From Cupriavidus oxalaticus (GTDB taxonomy: Bacteria; Pseudomonadota; Gammaproteobacteria; Burkholderiales; Burkholderiaceae), in assembly GCF_004768545.1 (NCBI RefSeq), contig NZ_CP038634.1, forward strand, positions 1,488,001 to 1,552,000: a DNA stretch of 64,000 bases, written 5' to 3'. A program made the translations under genes and the position numbers. The notes under the pieces were generated by a model, which had not been told where the DNA came from, ran no database searches, and was given only the letters and a program-made list of their open reading frames with translations. Below are positions 18,163 through 26,839 of this stretch, one piece after another; position 1 is the stretch's first letter, and each line of letters opens with the position of its first letter.

Positions 18163-18166
18163 CTGG

Positions 18167-18193
18167 GTTATCAGTCATACGATGACAGATAAC
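18167..18193. promoter_or_regulatory. Putative GntR operator, site A
   Basis: A 27-bp imperfect palindrome with outer arms GTTATC/GATAAC and a perfect inner core GTCAT-ACG-ATGAC (18174-18186). It sits between the divergent GntR and gudD genes, directly behind the GntR -10 box and 27 bp before the gudD start. Its core recurs with one change at 24558-24570, upstream of the dehydratase gene of the same pathway. Confidence 0.65.
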
Positions 18194-18219
18194 ATAGCAA
18201 TGCCGGAGACCAGACCCGA

Positions 18220-19593
18220 ATGACCCATCCCGCCACTTCCGCCGCCCCCGCCATGCACGCCGGTGCCGGCCAGACCCCCGTGGTGACCGAACTCACCGTG
18301 GTGCCCGTGGCCGGGCACGACAGTATGCTAATGAACCTGTCGGGTGCCCATGGCCCGTACTTCACGCGCAATATCGTGATCCTGCGCGACAGCGCCGGCC
18401 ACACCGGCGTGGGCGAGGTGCCGGGCGGCGAAGGCATCCGCCAGACGCTGGAAGACGCGCGTCCGCTGCTGGTCGGGCAGCCCATCGGGCAGTACCAGGC
18501 CATCCTGAACCGCGTGCGCGCCACCTTCGCCAGCCGCGACGCCGGCGGCCGCGGCCTGCAGACCTTCGACCTGCGCATCACCATCCACGCCGTCACCGCG
18601 CTGGAATCGGCGCTGCTCGACCTGCTCGGCCAGCACCTGGAGGTGCCGGTGGCGGCACTGCTCGGCGAAGGCCAGCAGCGCGACGCCGTCGAGATGCTCG
18701 GCTACCTGTTCTATATCGGCGACCGCCAGCGCACCACGCTGGACTACCGCACCGAAGCCGATGCCGGTAACGCCTGGTTCCGCCTGCGCAATGACGTGGC
18801 GATGACGCCCGAGGCGGTGGTCCGGCTGGCCGAGGCCGCGTACGAACGCTACGGCTTCAACGACTTCAAGCTCAAGGGCGGCGTGCTGCGCGGCGAAGAA
18901 GAAATGCAGGCGATCCTGGCGCTGGCCGAACGCTTCCCCAAGGCCCGCATCACGCTCGACCCCAACGGCGCCTGGTCGCTGGCCGAGGCCGTACGCCTGT
19001 GCCGTGACAAGCGCGGCGTGCTGGCCTACGCCGAAGACCCGTGCGGCGCCGAGGACGGCTATTCCGGCCGCGAAGTGATGGCCGAGTTCCGTACCGCCAC
19101 CGGCCTGCCCACGGCGACCAACATGATCGCCACCGACTGGCGCCAGATGGGCCACGCGGTGCGCCTGCAGTCGGTCGACATCCCGCTGGCCGACCCGCAC
19201 TTCTGGACCATGCAGGGTTCGGTGCGCGTGGCGCAGATGTGCGCCGAATGGGGCCTGACCTGGGGCTCGCACTCGAACAACCACTTCGATATCTCGCTGG
19301 CGATGTTCACCCATGTGGCCGCCGCCGCGCCGGGCCGGGTCACCGCCATCGACACGCACTGGATCTGGCAGGACGGCGAGAACCTGACCAAGGCGCCGCT
19401 GAAGATCGAGAACGGCCTGGTGCAGGTGCCGAAGACGCCGGGCCTGGGGGTGGAGCTCGACATGGACGCGCTGGGCCGCGCCCACGCGCTGTACCAGAGC
19501 AAGGGCCTGGGCGCGCGCGACGATGCCATCGCCATGCAGTTCCTGATCCCCGGCTGGCAGTTCAACAACAAGGCGCCCTGCATGGTGCGCTGA
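18220..19593 (+). CDS. gudD: D-glucarate dehydratase
   Basis: Enolase-superfamily enzyme that dehydrates D-glucarate (or L-idarate) to 5-dehydro-4-deoxy-D-glucarate; 457 residues. Hallmarks are the K-x-K base motif FKLKGG near residue 216, the Mg ligand region [17 protein letters not shown], the segment [15 protein letters not shown] and the His-Asp pair region GSHSNNHFD near residue 349. The N-terminal half matches the muconate-lactonising-type capping domain. It is probably co-transcribed with the Bug protein 46 bp downstream and controlled by the divergent GntR repressor. Together with the dehydratase at 23564 and the dehydrogenase at 21928 it completes the route from glucarate to 2-oxoglutarate. 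Confidence 0.93.
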   Translation: MTHPATSAAPAMHAGAGQTPVVTELTVVPVAGHDSMLMNLSGAHGPYFTRNIVILRDSAGHTGVGEVPGGEGIRQTLEDARPLLVGQPIGQYQAILNRVRATFASRDAGGRGLQTFDLRITIHAVTALESALLDLLGQHLEVPVAALLGEGQQRDAVEMLGYLFYIGDRQRTTLDYRTEADAGNAWFRLRNDVAMTPEAVVRLAEAAYERYGFNDFKLKGGVLRGEEEMQAILALAERFPKARITLDPNGAWSLAEAVRLCRDKRGVLAYAEDPCGAEDGYSGREVMAEFRTATGLPTATNMIATDWRQMGHAVRLQSVDIPLADPHFWTMQGSVRVAQMCAEWGLTWGSHSNNHFDISLAMFTHVAAAAPGRVTAIDTHWIWQDGENLTKAPLKIENGLVQVPKTPGLGVELDMDALGRAHALYQSKGLGARDDAIAMQFLIPGWQFNNKAPCMVR

Positions 19594-19639
19594 GCCGGCA
19601 CGGCAGTCCGGTATCGACAAGACAGAGCAGGAGACAACG

Positions 19640-20665
19640 ATGTATTCCTCCCAACGCACGGGTGCCCTGCGCCTGCAAGACTGGCTGCGCATGGTTGCCG
19701 TCGGCTCGGTGCTGACGGTCGCGGCGCTGGCCGCGCTGGCGGCCGGCAACGCCCGGGCCGCGCAAGACTGGCCGCAACGCCCTGTTTCGGTGGTGGTGCC
19801 GTTCCCCGCGGGCGGTTCCACCGACACCATCGCGCGCATGCTGACGGCGCCGCTCAACGAGAAGCTGGGCCAGCCGTTCGTGGTCGACAACAAGCCCGGG
19901 GCGACCGGCGCCATCGGTGCGACCTTCGTCAAGCGCGCGCCGGCGGACGGCTACACCATGCTGGTGGCGTCGATCGGCGTCTTTGCCGTCAACCCGTTCC
20001 TGCAGAAGAACCTGGGCTACGACCCGGTCAAGGACTTCGACCTGCTGACGGTGGCGGTGCGCGCGCCTAACGTGCTGGTGGTCAATCCGCAGTTCCCGGC
20101 GAATAACGTGCAGGAACTGGTGGCGCACATGAAGAAGAACCCGGGCAAGGTCAGCTTTGCCTCGTCCGGCGCGGGGTCGTCCGACCACCTGACCGCGGCG
20201 CTGTTCTGGCAGAAGACCGGCACCGACGGCCTGCATGTGCCGTACAAGGGCGGCGCGCCCGCCATCTCCGACCTGCTCGCCGGCCAGGTGGACGTATCGT
20301 TCCAGAACATCAACGCGGTGCTGCAGCACATCCGCACCGGCAAGCTCAAGGCGCTGGCGGTGACGGCGGACAAGCGCCCGGCCGTGCTGCCCAACGTGCC
20401 GACCATGGCCGAAGCCGGGGTCAAGGAAGTCGAGGTCTATTCCTGGCAGGGCGTCGCCGCGCCGCGCGGGCTGCCCGCCGACGTGAAGACGCGCCTGCAC
20501 GGTGCGCTGGTCGGCGCGCTGAACGATCCGAAGATGCGCCAGAAGCTGTCGGAGAGCGGCTTCGAGGTGGTGGCGAATACGCCCGAGCAATTCAGCCAGT
20601 TTGAAGCGCAGGAACTGCAGCGCTGGAAGACCGTGATCGAGAAGGGCCGCATCGTGCTCGACTGA
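19640..20665 (+). CDS. Bug-family (TctC-like) periplasmic binding protein
   Basis: A 341-residue solute-binding protein of the tripartite tricarboxylate transporter class. A signal peptide covers about residues 1-40 (cleavage near ARA-AQDWP). The start of the mature domain (QDWPQRPVSVVVPFPAGGSTDTIARM in two parts) and the VPYKGGAPAISDLLAGQVD motif are diagnostic. An AGGAG ribosome site precedes the ATG. It lies 46 bp after gudD, so the probable ligand is glucarate or a related aldarate. No TctA/TctB membrane components are encoded nearby, as for most Bug genes in this genus. Confidence 0.88.
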   Translation: MYSSQRTGALRLQDWLRMVAVGSVLTVAALAALAAGNARAAQDWPQRPVSVVVPFPAGGSTDTIARMLTAPLNEKLGQPFVVDNKPGATGAIGATFVKRAPADGYTMLVASIGVFAVNPFLQKNLGYDPVKDFDLLTVAVRAPNVLVVNPQFPANNVQELVAHMKKNPGKVSFASSGAGSSDHLTAALFWQKTGTDGLHVPYKGGAPAISDLLAGQVDVSFQNINAVLQHIRTGKLKALAVTADKRPAVLPNVPTMAEAGVKEVEVYSWQGVAAPRGLPADVKTRLHGALVGALNDPKMRQKLSESGFEVVANTPEQFSQFEAQELQRWKTVIEKGRIVLD

Positions 20666-20769
20666 GCGCAACAAGCATCGACCGCACCTGACCAACACAC
20701 CGACAGCGCCGGCCGCCGCACGACCACCGTGCCGCGCCGGCGCACCTGCAACAACAATGGAGACATAGC

Positions 20770-21771
20770 ATGACCCAGGGACGCCGCATTTTCCTCAAGC
20801 AGACTTCCGCGCTGGCCGCGGGCATCGCCGCCGGCCCGCTGGCCGGCCTCGCCACAGGCGCGCACGCCGCGCAGCAGGCCTGGCCGACGCGCCCGATCCG
20901 CCTGGTGGTGCCGTACACCGCCGGCGGTTCGTCCGACATCATCGCGCGGCTGATCAGCAAGCAACTGGGCGAAGCGCTGGGCCAGTCCGTGGTGGTCGAC
21001 AACAAGCCGGGCGCCAACGGCAACGTCGGAGCGGCCATGGTTGCGCAGGCCACCGACAACCATACGCTGATGCTGTGCGATATCGGCGCGCTGGCGATCA
21101 GCCCGTCGGTTTATACCAAGCTCAGCTTCAACATCGCCAAGGACCTCAAGCCGGTGACGATGCTGGCGTACTCGCCGCACCTGCTGGTGGTGCATCCGTC
21201 AGTGCAGGTCAGCAACCTGAAGGAACTGGTCGAACTGTCCAAGCGCAGCCAGCTCAACTTCGCCGTGACGGCGATCGGCAGCGCGCCGCACCTGGCCGGC
21301 GTAGCGGTGGAGCAGGCCACCGGCGCCAAGTGGCAATACGTGCCGTACAAGGGCGGCTCGCAGGCGATTGCGGACACCGTGGGCGGCAGCGCGCAGGTGC
21401 TGATGAACGGCATGCTGGCCACGCTGCCGCATGTGCAGTCGGGCAAGCTCAAGCTGATCGCCCAGTCCAAGCGCACGCGCATGCCGCTGCTGCAGAACGT
21501 GCCGACCATTGCCGAGCAGGGCGTGCCCAACTTCGAGTCGGGCACGTGGCAGGGCGTGATGGCGCCGGCCAGCATGCCGGATGCGCTGGTGACGCGCCTG
21601 AACGCCGAGCTGATCAAGATCATCCGCGCGCCGGAACTGCGTTCGCAACTGGTCCAGCAGGGTGCCGAAGTGGTGACGATGACGCCGGCGGAAACCGGCA
21701 AGTTCTTCGTGGCCGAGCAGGCGCGCTGGGCGGGGGTGGTGAAGCAGGCGGGGATCAAGCTGGAGGCTTGA
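20770..21771 (+). CDS. Bug-family (TctC-like) binding protein with Tat-type signal
   Basis: A 333-residue paralogue of the preceding binding protein. The N-terminus GRRIFLKQTSALAAG carries a twin-arginine (RRxFLK) motif, so export is probably by the Tat pathway, unlike its Sec-type neighbour. Mature-domain signatures are TRPIRLVVPYTAGGSSDIIAR, VVDNKPGANGNVG and VPYKGGSQAIAD. It is the last gene of the plus-strand glucarate arm and is followed by a strong terminator. Two adjacent binding proteins may recognise two related aldarates; that is inference. Confidence 0.87.
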   Translation: MTQGRRIFLKQTSALAAGIAAGPLAGLATGAHAAQQAWPTRPIRLVVPYTAGGSSDIIARLISKQLGEALGQSVVVDNKPGANGNVGAAMVAQATDNHTLMLCDIGALAISPSVYTKLSFNIAKDLKPVTMLAYSPHLLVVHPSVQVSNLKELVELSKRSQLNFAVTAIGSAPHLAGVAVEQATGAKWQYVPYKGGSQAIADTVGGSAQVLMNGMLATLPHVQSGKLKLIAQSKRTRMPLLQNVPTIAEQGVPNFESGTWQGVMAPASMPDALVTRLNAELIKIIRAPELRSQLVQQGAEVVTMTPAETGKFFVAEQARWAGVVKQAGIKLEA

Positions 21772-21822
21772 CCGGCAGGGATCGGCCGCCCCGGCAGGGC
21801 GCTTCGACGCGATAAACGACAG

Positions 21823-21863
21823 GCGGCCCGCGTGACGAACGCGGGTCGCTTTCTTTTCTTTTG
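21823..21863 (+). terminator. Intrinsic terminator of the gudD-Bug operon
   Basis: A 10-bp stem (GCGGCCCGCG / CGCGGGTCGC with one G-U pair) at 21823-21849 with a 7-base loop, directly followed by the pyrimidine run TTTCTTTTCTTTT. It lies 50 bp past the second Bug gene. Confidence 0.75.
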
Positions 21864-21875
21864 CGCTGGCTTATT

Positions 21876-21907
21876 AAAACAAAAAGCCCCGCACAAGGCG
21901 CGGGGCT
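21876..21907 (-). terminator. Intrinsic terminator of the dehydrogenase gene
   Basis: On the minus strand, stem AGCCCCGC/GCGGGGCT (21885-21907, 7-base loop) followed by TTTTTGTTTT. It lies 20 bp past the stop of the aldehyde dehydrogenase gene, back to back with the plus-strand terminator. Confidence 0.75.
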
Positions 21908-21927
21908 CATCATTGCAAGTGTTGCGC

Positions 21928-23454
21928 TTATCCCCGCAGTGCCGCCGGCAGCAATCCCTGCGGCAGGTTCTGGTAGCACACCGGGCGCAGGAAACGGTCG
22001 ATCGCCGTGGCGCCGACCGAGGTCGAACGCACGTCAGACGTGGCCGGGAAGGGCCCGCCATGCACCATGGCGTGAGCAACTTCCACGCCGGTCGGATAGC
22101 CATTGCACAGCACGCGCCCGGCCTTGCGCTCCAGCACCGGCAGCAGCTGGCGCGCGGCGTCGAGGTCGGCGTCGTCGAGCTGCATCGTGGCGGTGAGCTG
22201 GCCTTCGAGCTGGTTGGCCAGCGCCAGCACCTCTTCCAGGTCGCGGCACACTACCAGCACGGTCGACGGGCCGAACACTTCGGCCTGCATGCGGTGATCG
22301 GCCAGGAACTGCGCGGCGGTGGTCTCGAACATCACCGGACGGGCCTGGTTGACACCCGTGGCGGCGACGCCGTCGCCGATACGCTGCAGCCCATCCAGCG
22401 ACGACAGCTGCGCCACGCCCTTTTCATAGGCGGCATGGATGCCGGGCGTCAGCATGGTCGCCGCCGGCTTGCCGCCCAGCGCGTCGAGCGCGGCGGCACG
22501 GAACTGGTCCAGCGCCGGGCCTTCGATGCCGATCACCAGGCCGGGGTTGGTGCAGAATTGCCCGACGCCCAGCACCAGCGAATCGACCAACTGGCGGCCG
22601 ATCTCGGCGCCGCGCGCCTGCAGTGCGGCGGGCAGCAGGAACACCGGATTGATGCTGCTCATCTCGGCATACACGGGAATCGGCTGCGGACGCGCGTTGG
22701 CCGCCTGAATCAGCGCCATGCCGCCCGAACGCGAACCGGTGAAGCCGACCGCCTGGATCGCGGGGTGCGACACCAGCGCCGTGCCGACGACATTGCCCGC
22801 GCCCACCAGCAGCGAGAACACGCCTTCGGGCAGGCCGGCGTCCTGCACGGCTTTCTGGATCACGCGGCCGACCAGTTCGGACGTGCCCAGGTGCGCCGAA
22901 TGCGCCTTGACCACCACCGGGCAGCCGGCTGCCAGCGCCGAGGCGGTGTCGCCGCCCGCAACGGAGAAGGCCAGCGGGAAGTTGCTCGCGCCGAACACCG
23001 CCACCGGGCCGATGGCGATGCGCTGCATGCGCAGGTCGGGGCGCGGCGGGGTGCGCTCGGGCAGCGCGGCGTCGAAGGTGGCCTCCTGCCAGCGGCCTTC
23101 GCGCAGCACGGTCGCGAACAGGCGCAACTGGCCTGCGGTGCGGCCGCGCTCGCCCTGCAGGCGCGCGATTGGCAGGCCGCTTTCCTGGTGCGCGCGCTCG
23201 ATCAGCGTGTCGCCCAGCGCCTCGATGCCGGCGGCGATCGCGTCCAGGAAGCCCGCGCGCTGCTCGGACGAGGTATTGCGATAGGTATCGAAGGCCGCTT
23301 CGGCCAGCGCGCAGGCGCGCTCGACGTCGGCCTGGCCGCCGCCGTGGAAGTCAGGGCCCAGGGTCTCGCCCGTGGCCGGGTTGATGGCCTGCAGCGTCGA
23401 TTCGGTGCCGCGCACGGCTTGCGCGCCGATCAGCATGTCGCCGGTGATTTGCAT
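21928..23454 (-). CDS. 2-oxoglutarate semialdehyde (2,5-dioxovalerate) dehydrogenase
   Basis: Aldehyde dehydrogenase family, 508 residues, expected to oxidise 2-oxoglutarate semialdehyde to 2-oxoglutarate with NAD(P). Motifs: [24 protein letters not shown] (cofactor site, here in two parts), VGFTGSR, the catalytic Glu near 264 (YAEMSSINP) and the nucleophile Cys near 300 (GQFCTNPGL). The FGASNFP and EMSSINPVF signatures are those of the ketoglutarate-semialdehyde branch used in aldarate and pentose oxidation. The start at 23454 has AAGGAA upstream. It is downstream of the dehydratase gene on the same strand, 109 bp away, with a large stem-loop in the gap. Confidence 0.9.
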   Translation of the reverse strand: MQITGDMLIGAQAVRGTESTLQAINPATGETLGPDFHGGGQADVERACALAEAAFDTYRNTSSEQRAGFLDAIAAGIEALGDTLIERAHQESGLPIARLQGERGRTAGQLRLFATVLREGRWQEATFDAALPERTPPRPDLRMQRIAIGPVAVFGASNFPLAFSVAGGDTASALAAGCPVVVKAHSAHLGTSELVGRVIQKAVQDAGLPEGVFSLLVGAGNVVGTALVSHPAIQAVGFTGSRSGGMALIQAANARPQPIPVYAEMSSINPVFLLPAALQARGAEIGRQLVDSLVLGVGQFCTNPGLVIGIEGPALDQFRAAALDALGGKPAATMLTPGIHAAYEKGVAQLSSLDGLQRIGDGVAATGVNQARPVMFETTAAQFLADHRMQAEVFGPSTVLVVCRDLEEVLALANQLEGQLTATMQLDDADLDAARQLLPVLERKAGRVLCNGYPTGVEVAHAMVHGGPFPATSDVRSTSVGATAIDRFLRPVCYQNLPQGLLPAALRG

Positions 23455-23492
23455 GGGAGGTTCCTTGTCAACGTTTGAGTGTGGCAGAAGAG

Positions 23493-23535
23493 GACAAGCC
23501 GGCCGGAGGGCAAGGTGCCCCGCGGCCGGCTTGTC
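23493..23535. repeat. Perfect 13-bp inverted repeat between two glucarate genes
   Basis: Arms GACAAGCCGGCCG (23493-23505) and its exact complement (23523-23535) enclose 17 bases. It lies in the gap between the dehydratase and dehydrogenase genes and has no T-tract. It could be an RNA-stabilising or partially terminating structure that sets the ratio of the two enzymes. Confidence 0.6.
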
Positions 23536-23563
23536 GCGATGCATATGGCAAGGACGGATCGGA

Positions 23564-24478
23564 TTACTGCGGGCCGAGCTTGTTGATCAGCGTGCCCAGC
23601 ATTTCCATCTCTTCGCCGGTCAGGTCGGTCAGCGGCGCGCGCACCGGGCCGCCGTCGCGGCCGACGATGCGGGCGCCGGCCTTGACGATGCTCACGGCGT
23701 AGCCAGCCTTGCGGTTGCGGATGGCCAGGTACGGCAGGAAGAAGTTGTCGATCAGGCGGCCTACGGTCTCTTGATCGTCCGCGGCGATGGCGCGGTAGAA
23801 GTCCATCGCGGTCTTCGGGATGAAGTTGAACACCGCCGACGAGTACACCGGCACGCCCAGCGCCTTGTAGGCGGCGGCGTAGACCTCGGCCGTGGGCAGG
23901 CCGCCCAGGTACGAGAAGCGGTCGCCCAGCTTGCGGCGGATGCTGACCATGGACTCGATGTCGCCCACGCCATCCTTGAAACCGATCAGGTTGGGGCAAC
24001 GGTCGGCCAGGCGGGACAGCTGCTCGGCGTTCAGTTTGGAGTTGGCGCGGTTGTAGACGATCACGCCGATGCCGACCGACTTGCAGACCTCTTCCACGTG
24101 GGCGGCGACACCGTCCTGGCTGGCTTCGGTCAGGTAGTGCGGCAGCAGCAGCACGCCGGCGGCGCCAAGGCGCTGGGCTTCCTGCGCATAGGCGATGGCG
24201 GTGCGGGTCGGGCCGCCGGCGCCGGCCAGGATGGGCACCTTGCCGGCGCAGGTCTTGACCGCGGTGTCGACCACGGCGGTGTAGTCGGCCGGTGTCAGCG
24301 AGAAGAACTCGCCGGTGCCGCCGGCGGCGAACAGCGCGGTGGCGCCGTACGGGGCCAGCCATTCCAGGCGGGCGGCATAGGACTTCGCGTTGAAGTCGCC
24401 CTTGACGTCGAAGTCGGTAATGGGGAAGGAGAGCAGGCCTTCAGAGACGATCTGCTTGAGTTCGTTGGGTGCGAGCAT
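23564..24478 (-). CDS. kdgD: 5-dehydro-4-deoxyglucarate dehydratase
   Basis: Dihydrodipicolinate-synthase-family aldolase fold, 304 residues. It decarboxylates and dehydrates 5-dehydro-4-deoxyglucarate to 2-oxoglutarate semialdehyde. Visible features are the [10 protein letters not shown] phosphate/carboxylate loop (53-62), Tyr142 in VIVYNRA and the Schiff-base Lys168 in IGFKDGVGD. The start 24478 has AGGA ten bases upstream; the longer frame to 24589 crosses the operator region. It is first gene of the minus-strand arm, with the dehydrogenase next. The palindrome at 24551-24570, sharing its core with the GntR/gudD operator, lies about 75-90 bp upstream, so the same repressor probably controls it. 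Confidence 0.92.
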   Translation of the reverse strand: MLAPNELKQIVSEGLLSFPITDFDVKGDFNAKSYAARLEWLAPYGATALFAAGGTGEFFSLTPADYTAVVDTAVKTCAGKVPILAGAGGPTRTAIAYAQEAQRLGAAGVLLLPHYLTEASQDGVAAHVEEVCKSVGIGVIVYNRANSKLNAEQLSRLADRCPNLIGFKDGVGDIESMVSIRRKLGDRFSYLGGLPTAEVYAAAYKALGVPVYSSAVFNFIPKTAMDFYRAIAADDQETVGRLIDNFFLPYLAIRNRKAGYAVSIVKAGARIVGRDGGPVRAPLTDLTGEEMEMLGTLINKLGPQ

Positions 24479-24550
24479 TTGCGAAATCCTGATCGGGCCG
24501 GCGGCCCAGGGTGGTGACGGCGGCGACCTGCCAGTTGGCGGGACATCCGA

Positions 24551-24570
24551 GTTATCAGTCATCGTACGAC
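24551..24570. promoter_or_regulatory. Putative GntR operator, site C
   Basis: The first 12 bases, GTTATCAGTCAT, are identical to the left end of site A at 18167-18178. The 13-bp core 24558-24570, read on the minus strand, is GTCGTACGATGAC, differing at one base from the site A core. It lies about 75-90 bp upstream of kdgD. Confidence 0.6.
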
Positions 24571-24709
24571 AACGATCATACAAAGGCAATAGGGCTGGAG
24601 GGGGTTCGCGGGTTTACCGGGGCGGATGTGCCGGCAGCCCGCATAGATCCATGGATGGCACCGGCATTGAGACGTCTGCGGCACCGGCATGAGCCGGCGT
24701 GCCCTCTCA

Positions 24710-24726
24710 ACGTTGTAGGACAACGT
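24710..24726. promoter_or_regulatory. Perfect palindrome upstream of the DedA-rhodanese gene
   Basis: ACGTTGT-AGG-ACAACGT, 7-bp perfect arms with a 3-base centre, about 105 bp before the DedA start. The size and symmetry suit a dimeric repressor. The regulator is unknown; the sequence differs from the GntR sites. Confidence 0.4.
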
Positions 24727-24832
24727 AAGTGACGGCAAATCAGTAATTTTGATGCTCCCATGCAAAGCCGCCCCGTGCATCGGTTGCCTCCGGCTGGCAC
24801 ACTGGCAACCTGAACCAACGGGGGAAAAGACG

Positions 24833-25813
24833 GTGGGAGAGTTACAAGCCTTGCTGGAAGACCACGGGCTGATGCTGGTATTCCTGAACGTGCTGGTTGA
24901 ACAGGCGGGACTGCCGGTGCCGGCGTACCCGATGCTGTTCGTCGCCGGCGCGCTCGGCATGCAGGAAACCGGTCCGTCGATCGGCGCGGTGCTGGCCGCG
25001 GTGATTGTCGCCTGCCTGATCGCCGATACCGGCTGGTACTTCGCCGGCCGCCGGCTGGGGCAGCCGATGCTGCGCACCATCTGCAAGGTATCGATCTCGC
25101 CCGATTCCTGCATCCGCCAGACCCAGTCGCTGTACCTGCGAGTGGGGCCGCGCTCGCTGGTGGTCGCGAAGCTGCTTCCCGGTGCCGGCGCGCTGTCCAC
25201 CGCGATGGCCGGCATGACCGGCACGCCGCTGCCCGTGTTCCTGTTCTATGACGCGATCGGTGCCCTGGTGTGGGCCGGCAGCGGCCTGCTGATCGGCGTG
25301 GTGTTCAGCGACTTTATCGATACCATCCTGGAGGGCTTCAGCACCTACGGGCATATGGCCGTGGTGGCGGTGGTGGCGGCGTTCCTGGTGTTCCTGGCGT
25401 GGCGCTCGTGGCGCCGTTTCCGGCTGCTGCGCATCACCAGGCGCGTGCCGCGCATGAGCGTGGATGAACTGGAATCGCGCCGCCTGGCCGGCACGCTGCC
25501 CGTCGTGATCGATGTGCGCGCCCATGGCGACATGCCGATGGAGCGCATCCCCGGCTCGATGGTGCTCGACATGCAGGGTGCGCTCGACAGTCTCGACGCG
25601 CTGGGCGTGCCGCCTGCCGAGGCCGACATCGTGGTCTATTGCGCCTGCCCGCACGAGATGTCCGCGGCACTGCTGGCCGAACGCCTGCGCGTTGCCGGCT
25701 ACCCAAGGACCTGGGCGCTCGCCGGGGGCTTCGACGAATGGAAGCGGCGGCACGGCGAGACCGTGCCGCCCGCCGTCACGCATCCCGATCCGGGCAAGGT
25801 GGCGGCACGCTGA
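24833..25813 (+). CDS. DedA-family membrane protein fused to a rhodanese domain
   Basis: A 326-residue fusion. Residues about 1-190 form a DedA/SNARE-associated integral membrane domain with the usual re-entrant motif region (LVEQAGLPVPAYPMLFVAGAL in parts), GWYFAGRRLG and a later VAKLLPGAGALSTAMAG helix. Residues about 210-315 are a rhodanese domain with the candidate active-site Cys in VVYCACPHEMSAA. DedA proteins are linked to polyprenyl or phospholipid flipping and membrane homeostasis; rhodaneses transfer sulfane sulfur. The joint function is unknown. The start is a GTG at 24833 after GGGGGAAAAG; an ATG at 24749 has a non-homologous N-terminus. Confidence 0.8.
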   Translation: MGELQALLEDHGLMLVFLNVLVEQAGLPVPAYPMLFVAGALGMQETGPSIGAVLAAVIVACLIADTGWYFAGRRLGQPMLRTICKVSISPDSCIRQTQSLYLRVGPRSLVVAKLLPGAGALSTAMAGMTGTPLPVFLFYDAIGALVWAGSGLLIGVVFSDFIDTILEGFSTYGHMAVVAVVAAFLVFLAWRSWRRFRLLRITRRVPRMSVDELESRRLAGTLPVVIDVRAHGDMPMERIPGSMVLDMQGALDSLDALGVPPAEADIVVYCACPHEMSAALLAERLRVAGYPRTWALAGGFDEWKRRHGETVPPAVTHPDPGKVAAR

Positions 25814-25823
25814 AGCGCAAGCC

Positions 25824-26780
25824 TCAGCGCTTGCCGGCGGTCTGGAATACCGACAGGTCCGGATAGATCGCGCGGATCTTCTCCCACTCGGCGGCATTGA
25901 AGAACTGGCACTTGCCGATGCCGAAGCGCTTGGCCACCTCCACGCAGAAGCGCACCGCCTCGGCGATGTCGATCTCGTGGTTGGCCGAGGTGGCGCTGCC
26001 TGACACCACCGACTGCGCGGTCACTGCCACGCCCACCACCGGCGCCGCCGTGGCGACGTGCGGCTGCATGATGCTGTTGAAGTGATACAGGCCGTTGTGG
26101 TACGGCGTGATGTCCTGCAGCGAGATCGGGAAGGTCACTGCCGGGCAGCCGGTGGTCGATTCCATCGTAGCCACCAGGTCCGGCGCCACGCGCAGGATAT
26201 AGCCCTGCATCGCCGTCGGCGAGATGGCAAAGCCGCGATGCTTGATGATGCTGTTGCCCTTGGACGCGTCGATCGACAGGATCGCATCCATTTCCGGCAG
26301 CACCTGGTAGTCGTTCATGGTGTCGGAGGACACCGGCATGCCCATGAACGGCACCGGGTCGTGCGGCACCATCGAGACATCGGTCGACAGGTGCGTGGTC
26401 ACGATCACGTCGCCTTGCAGGTGGTCGCCGCGCGCCTTCATCTGCGCGAGCTTCAGCGCCACCGCCAGGCAGCCGATCGGGCCGTCCGCATCGGACACCA
26501 GGCCAACCAGTTCCGGACGCGCGCCGATGGCGCCGTTGCGGCCGATCACGCCCAGCGTCGGCGCCTTACCGCGGCCACGCTTGCCGGCGCTGCCGGGGAT
26601 CACGATGGTGATGAAGTCGGTGGTGTTGGCCGTGTTCTCGGGGGGCGCGTTGTTGACGGTGGTGACTTGCAAGGTCACGCCGGCGCCGGCGTAGGGCGCG
26701 AACAGTTCGCTGACGACCGCACCGTTGGCGTGCGGGCTGTCCAGGGCTTCGTGAATGACCAGCGTCTGCTGCAGGGCCAT
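25824..26780 (-). CDS. DUF1177 family protein
   Basis: A 318-residue soluble protein of the DUF1177 family, function unknown. Visible conserved stretches include NGAVVSELF, LGVIGRNGAIGARPELVGLVSDADG, TTHLSTDVSMVPHDPVPFMGMP, the acidic/His-rich VTFPISLQDITPYHN and ATSANHEIDIAEAVRFC. The His and Asp residues in these blocks would suit a metal-dependent hydrolase, but that is inference. GGAGAAAG precedes the ATG. It is the last gene of the minus-strand IclR/OPT/aminotransferase/PepE/porin cluster, 59 bp after the porin gene. Confidence 0.75.
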   Translation of the reverse strand: MALQQTLVIHEALDSPHANGAVVSELFAPYAGAGVTLQVTTVNNAPPENTANTTDFITIVIPGSAGKRGRGKAPTLGVIGRNGAIGARPELVGLVSDADGPIGCLAVALKLAQMKARGDHLQGDVIVTTHLSTDVSMVPHDPVPFMGMPVSSDTMNDYQVLPEMDAILSIDASKGNSIIKHRGFAISPTAMQGYILRVAPDLVATMESTTGCPAVTFPISLQDITPYHNGLYHFNSIMQPHVATAAPVVGVAVTAQSVVSGSATSANHEIDIAEAVRFCVEVAKRFGIGKCQFFNAAEWEKIRAIYPDLSVFQTAGKR

Positions 26781-26839
26781 GGCTTTCTCCAGATGAGGTG
26801 CCGGGTCCGCGTGGCGCGGGCCCGGCGTCGGTTGAATCG

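Larger units (their letters stand above)
24479..24832. other. Regulatory intergenic region between kdgD and the DedA gene
   Basis: Divergent promoter region. It contains GntR operator site C (24551-24570) on the kdgD side and a separate perfect palindrome (24710-24726) on the DedA side. Open frames across it have no ribosome sites or recognisable families. Confidence 0.5.

Noticed and set aside
21832..23478. 548-codon open frame opposite the aldehyde dehydrogenase
   Set aside because: Shadow of the dehydrogenase, which has its catalytic Glu and Cys on the minus strand.
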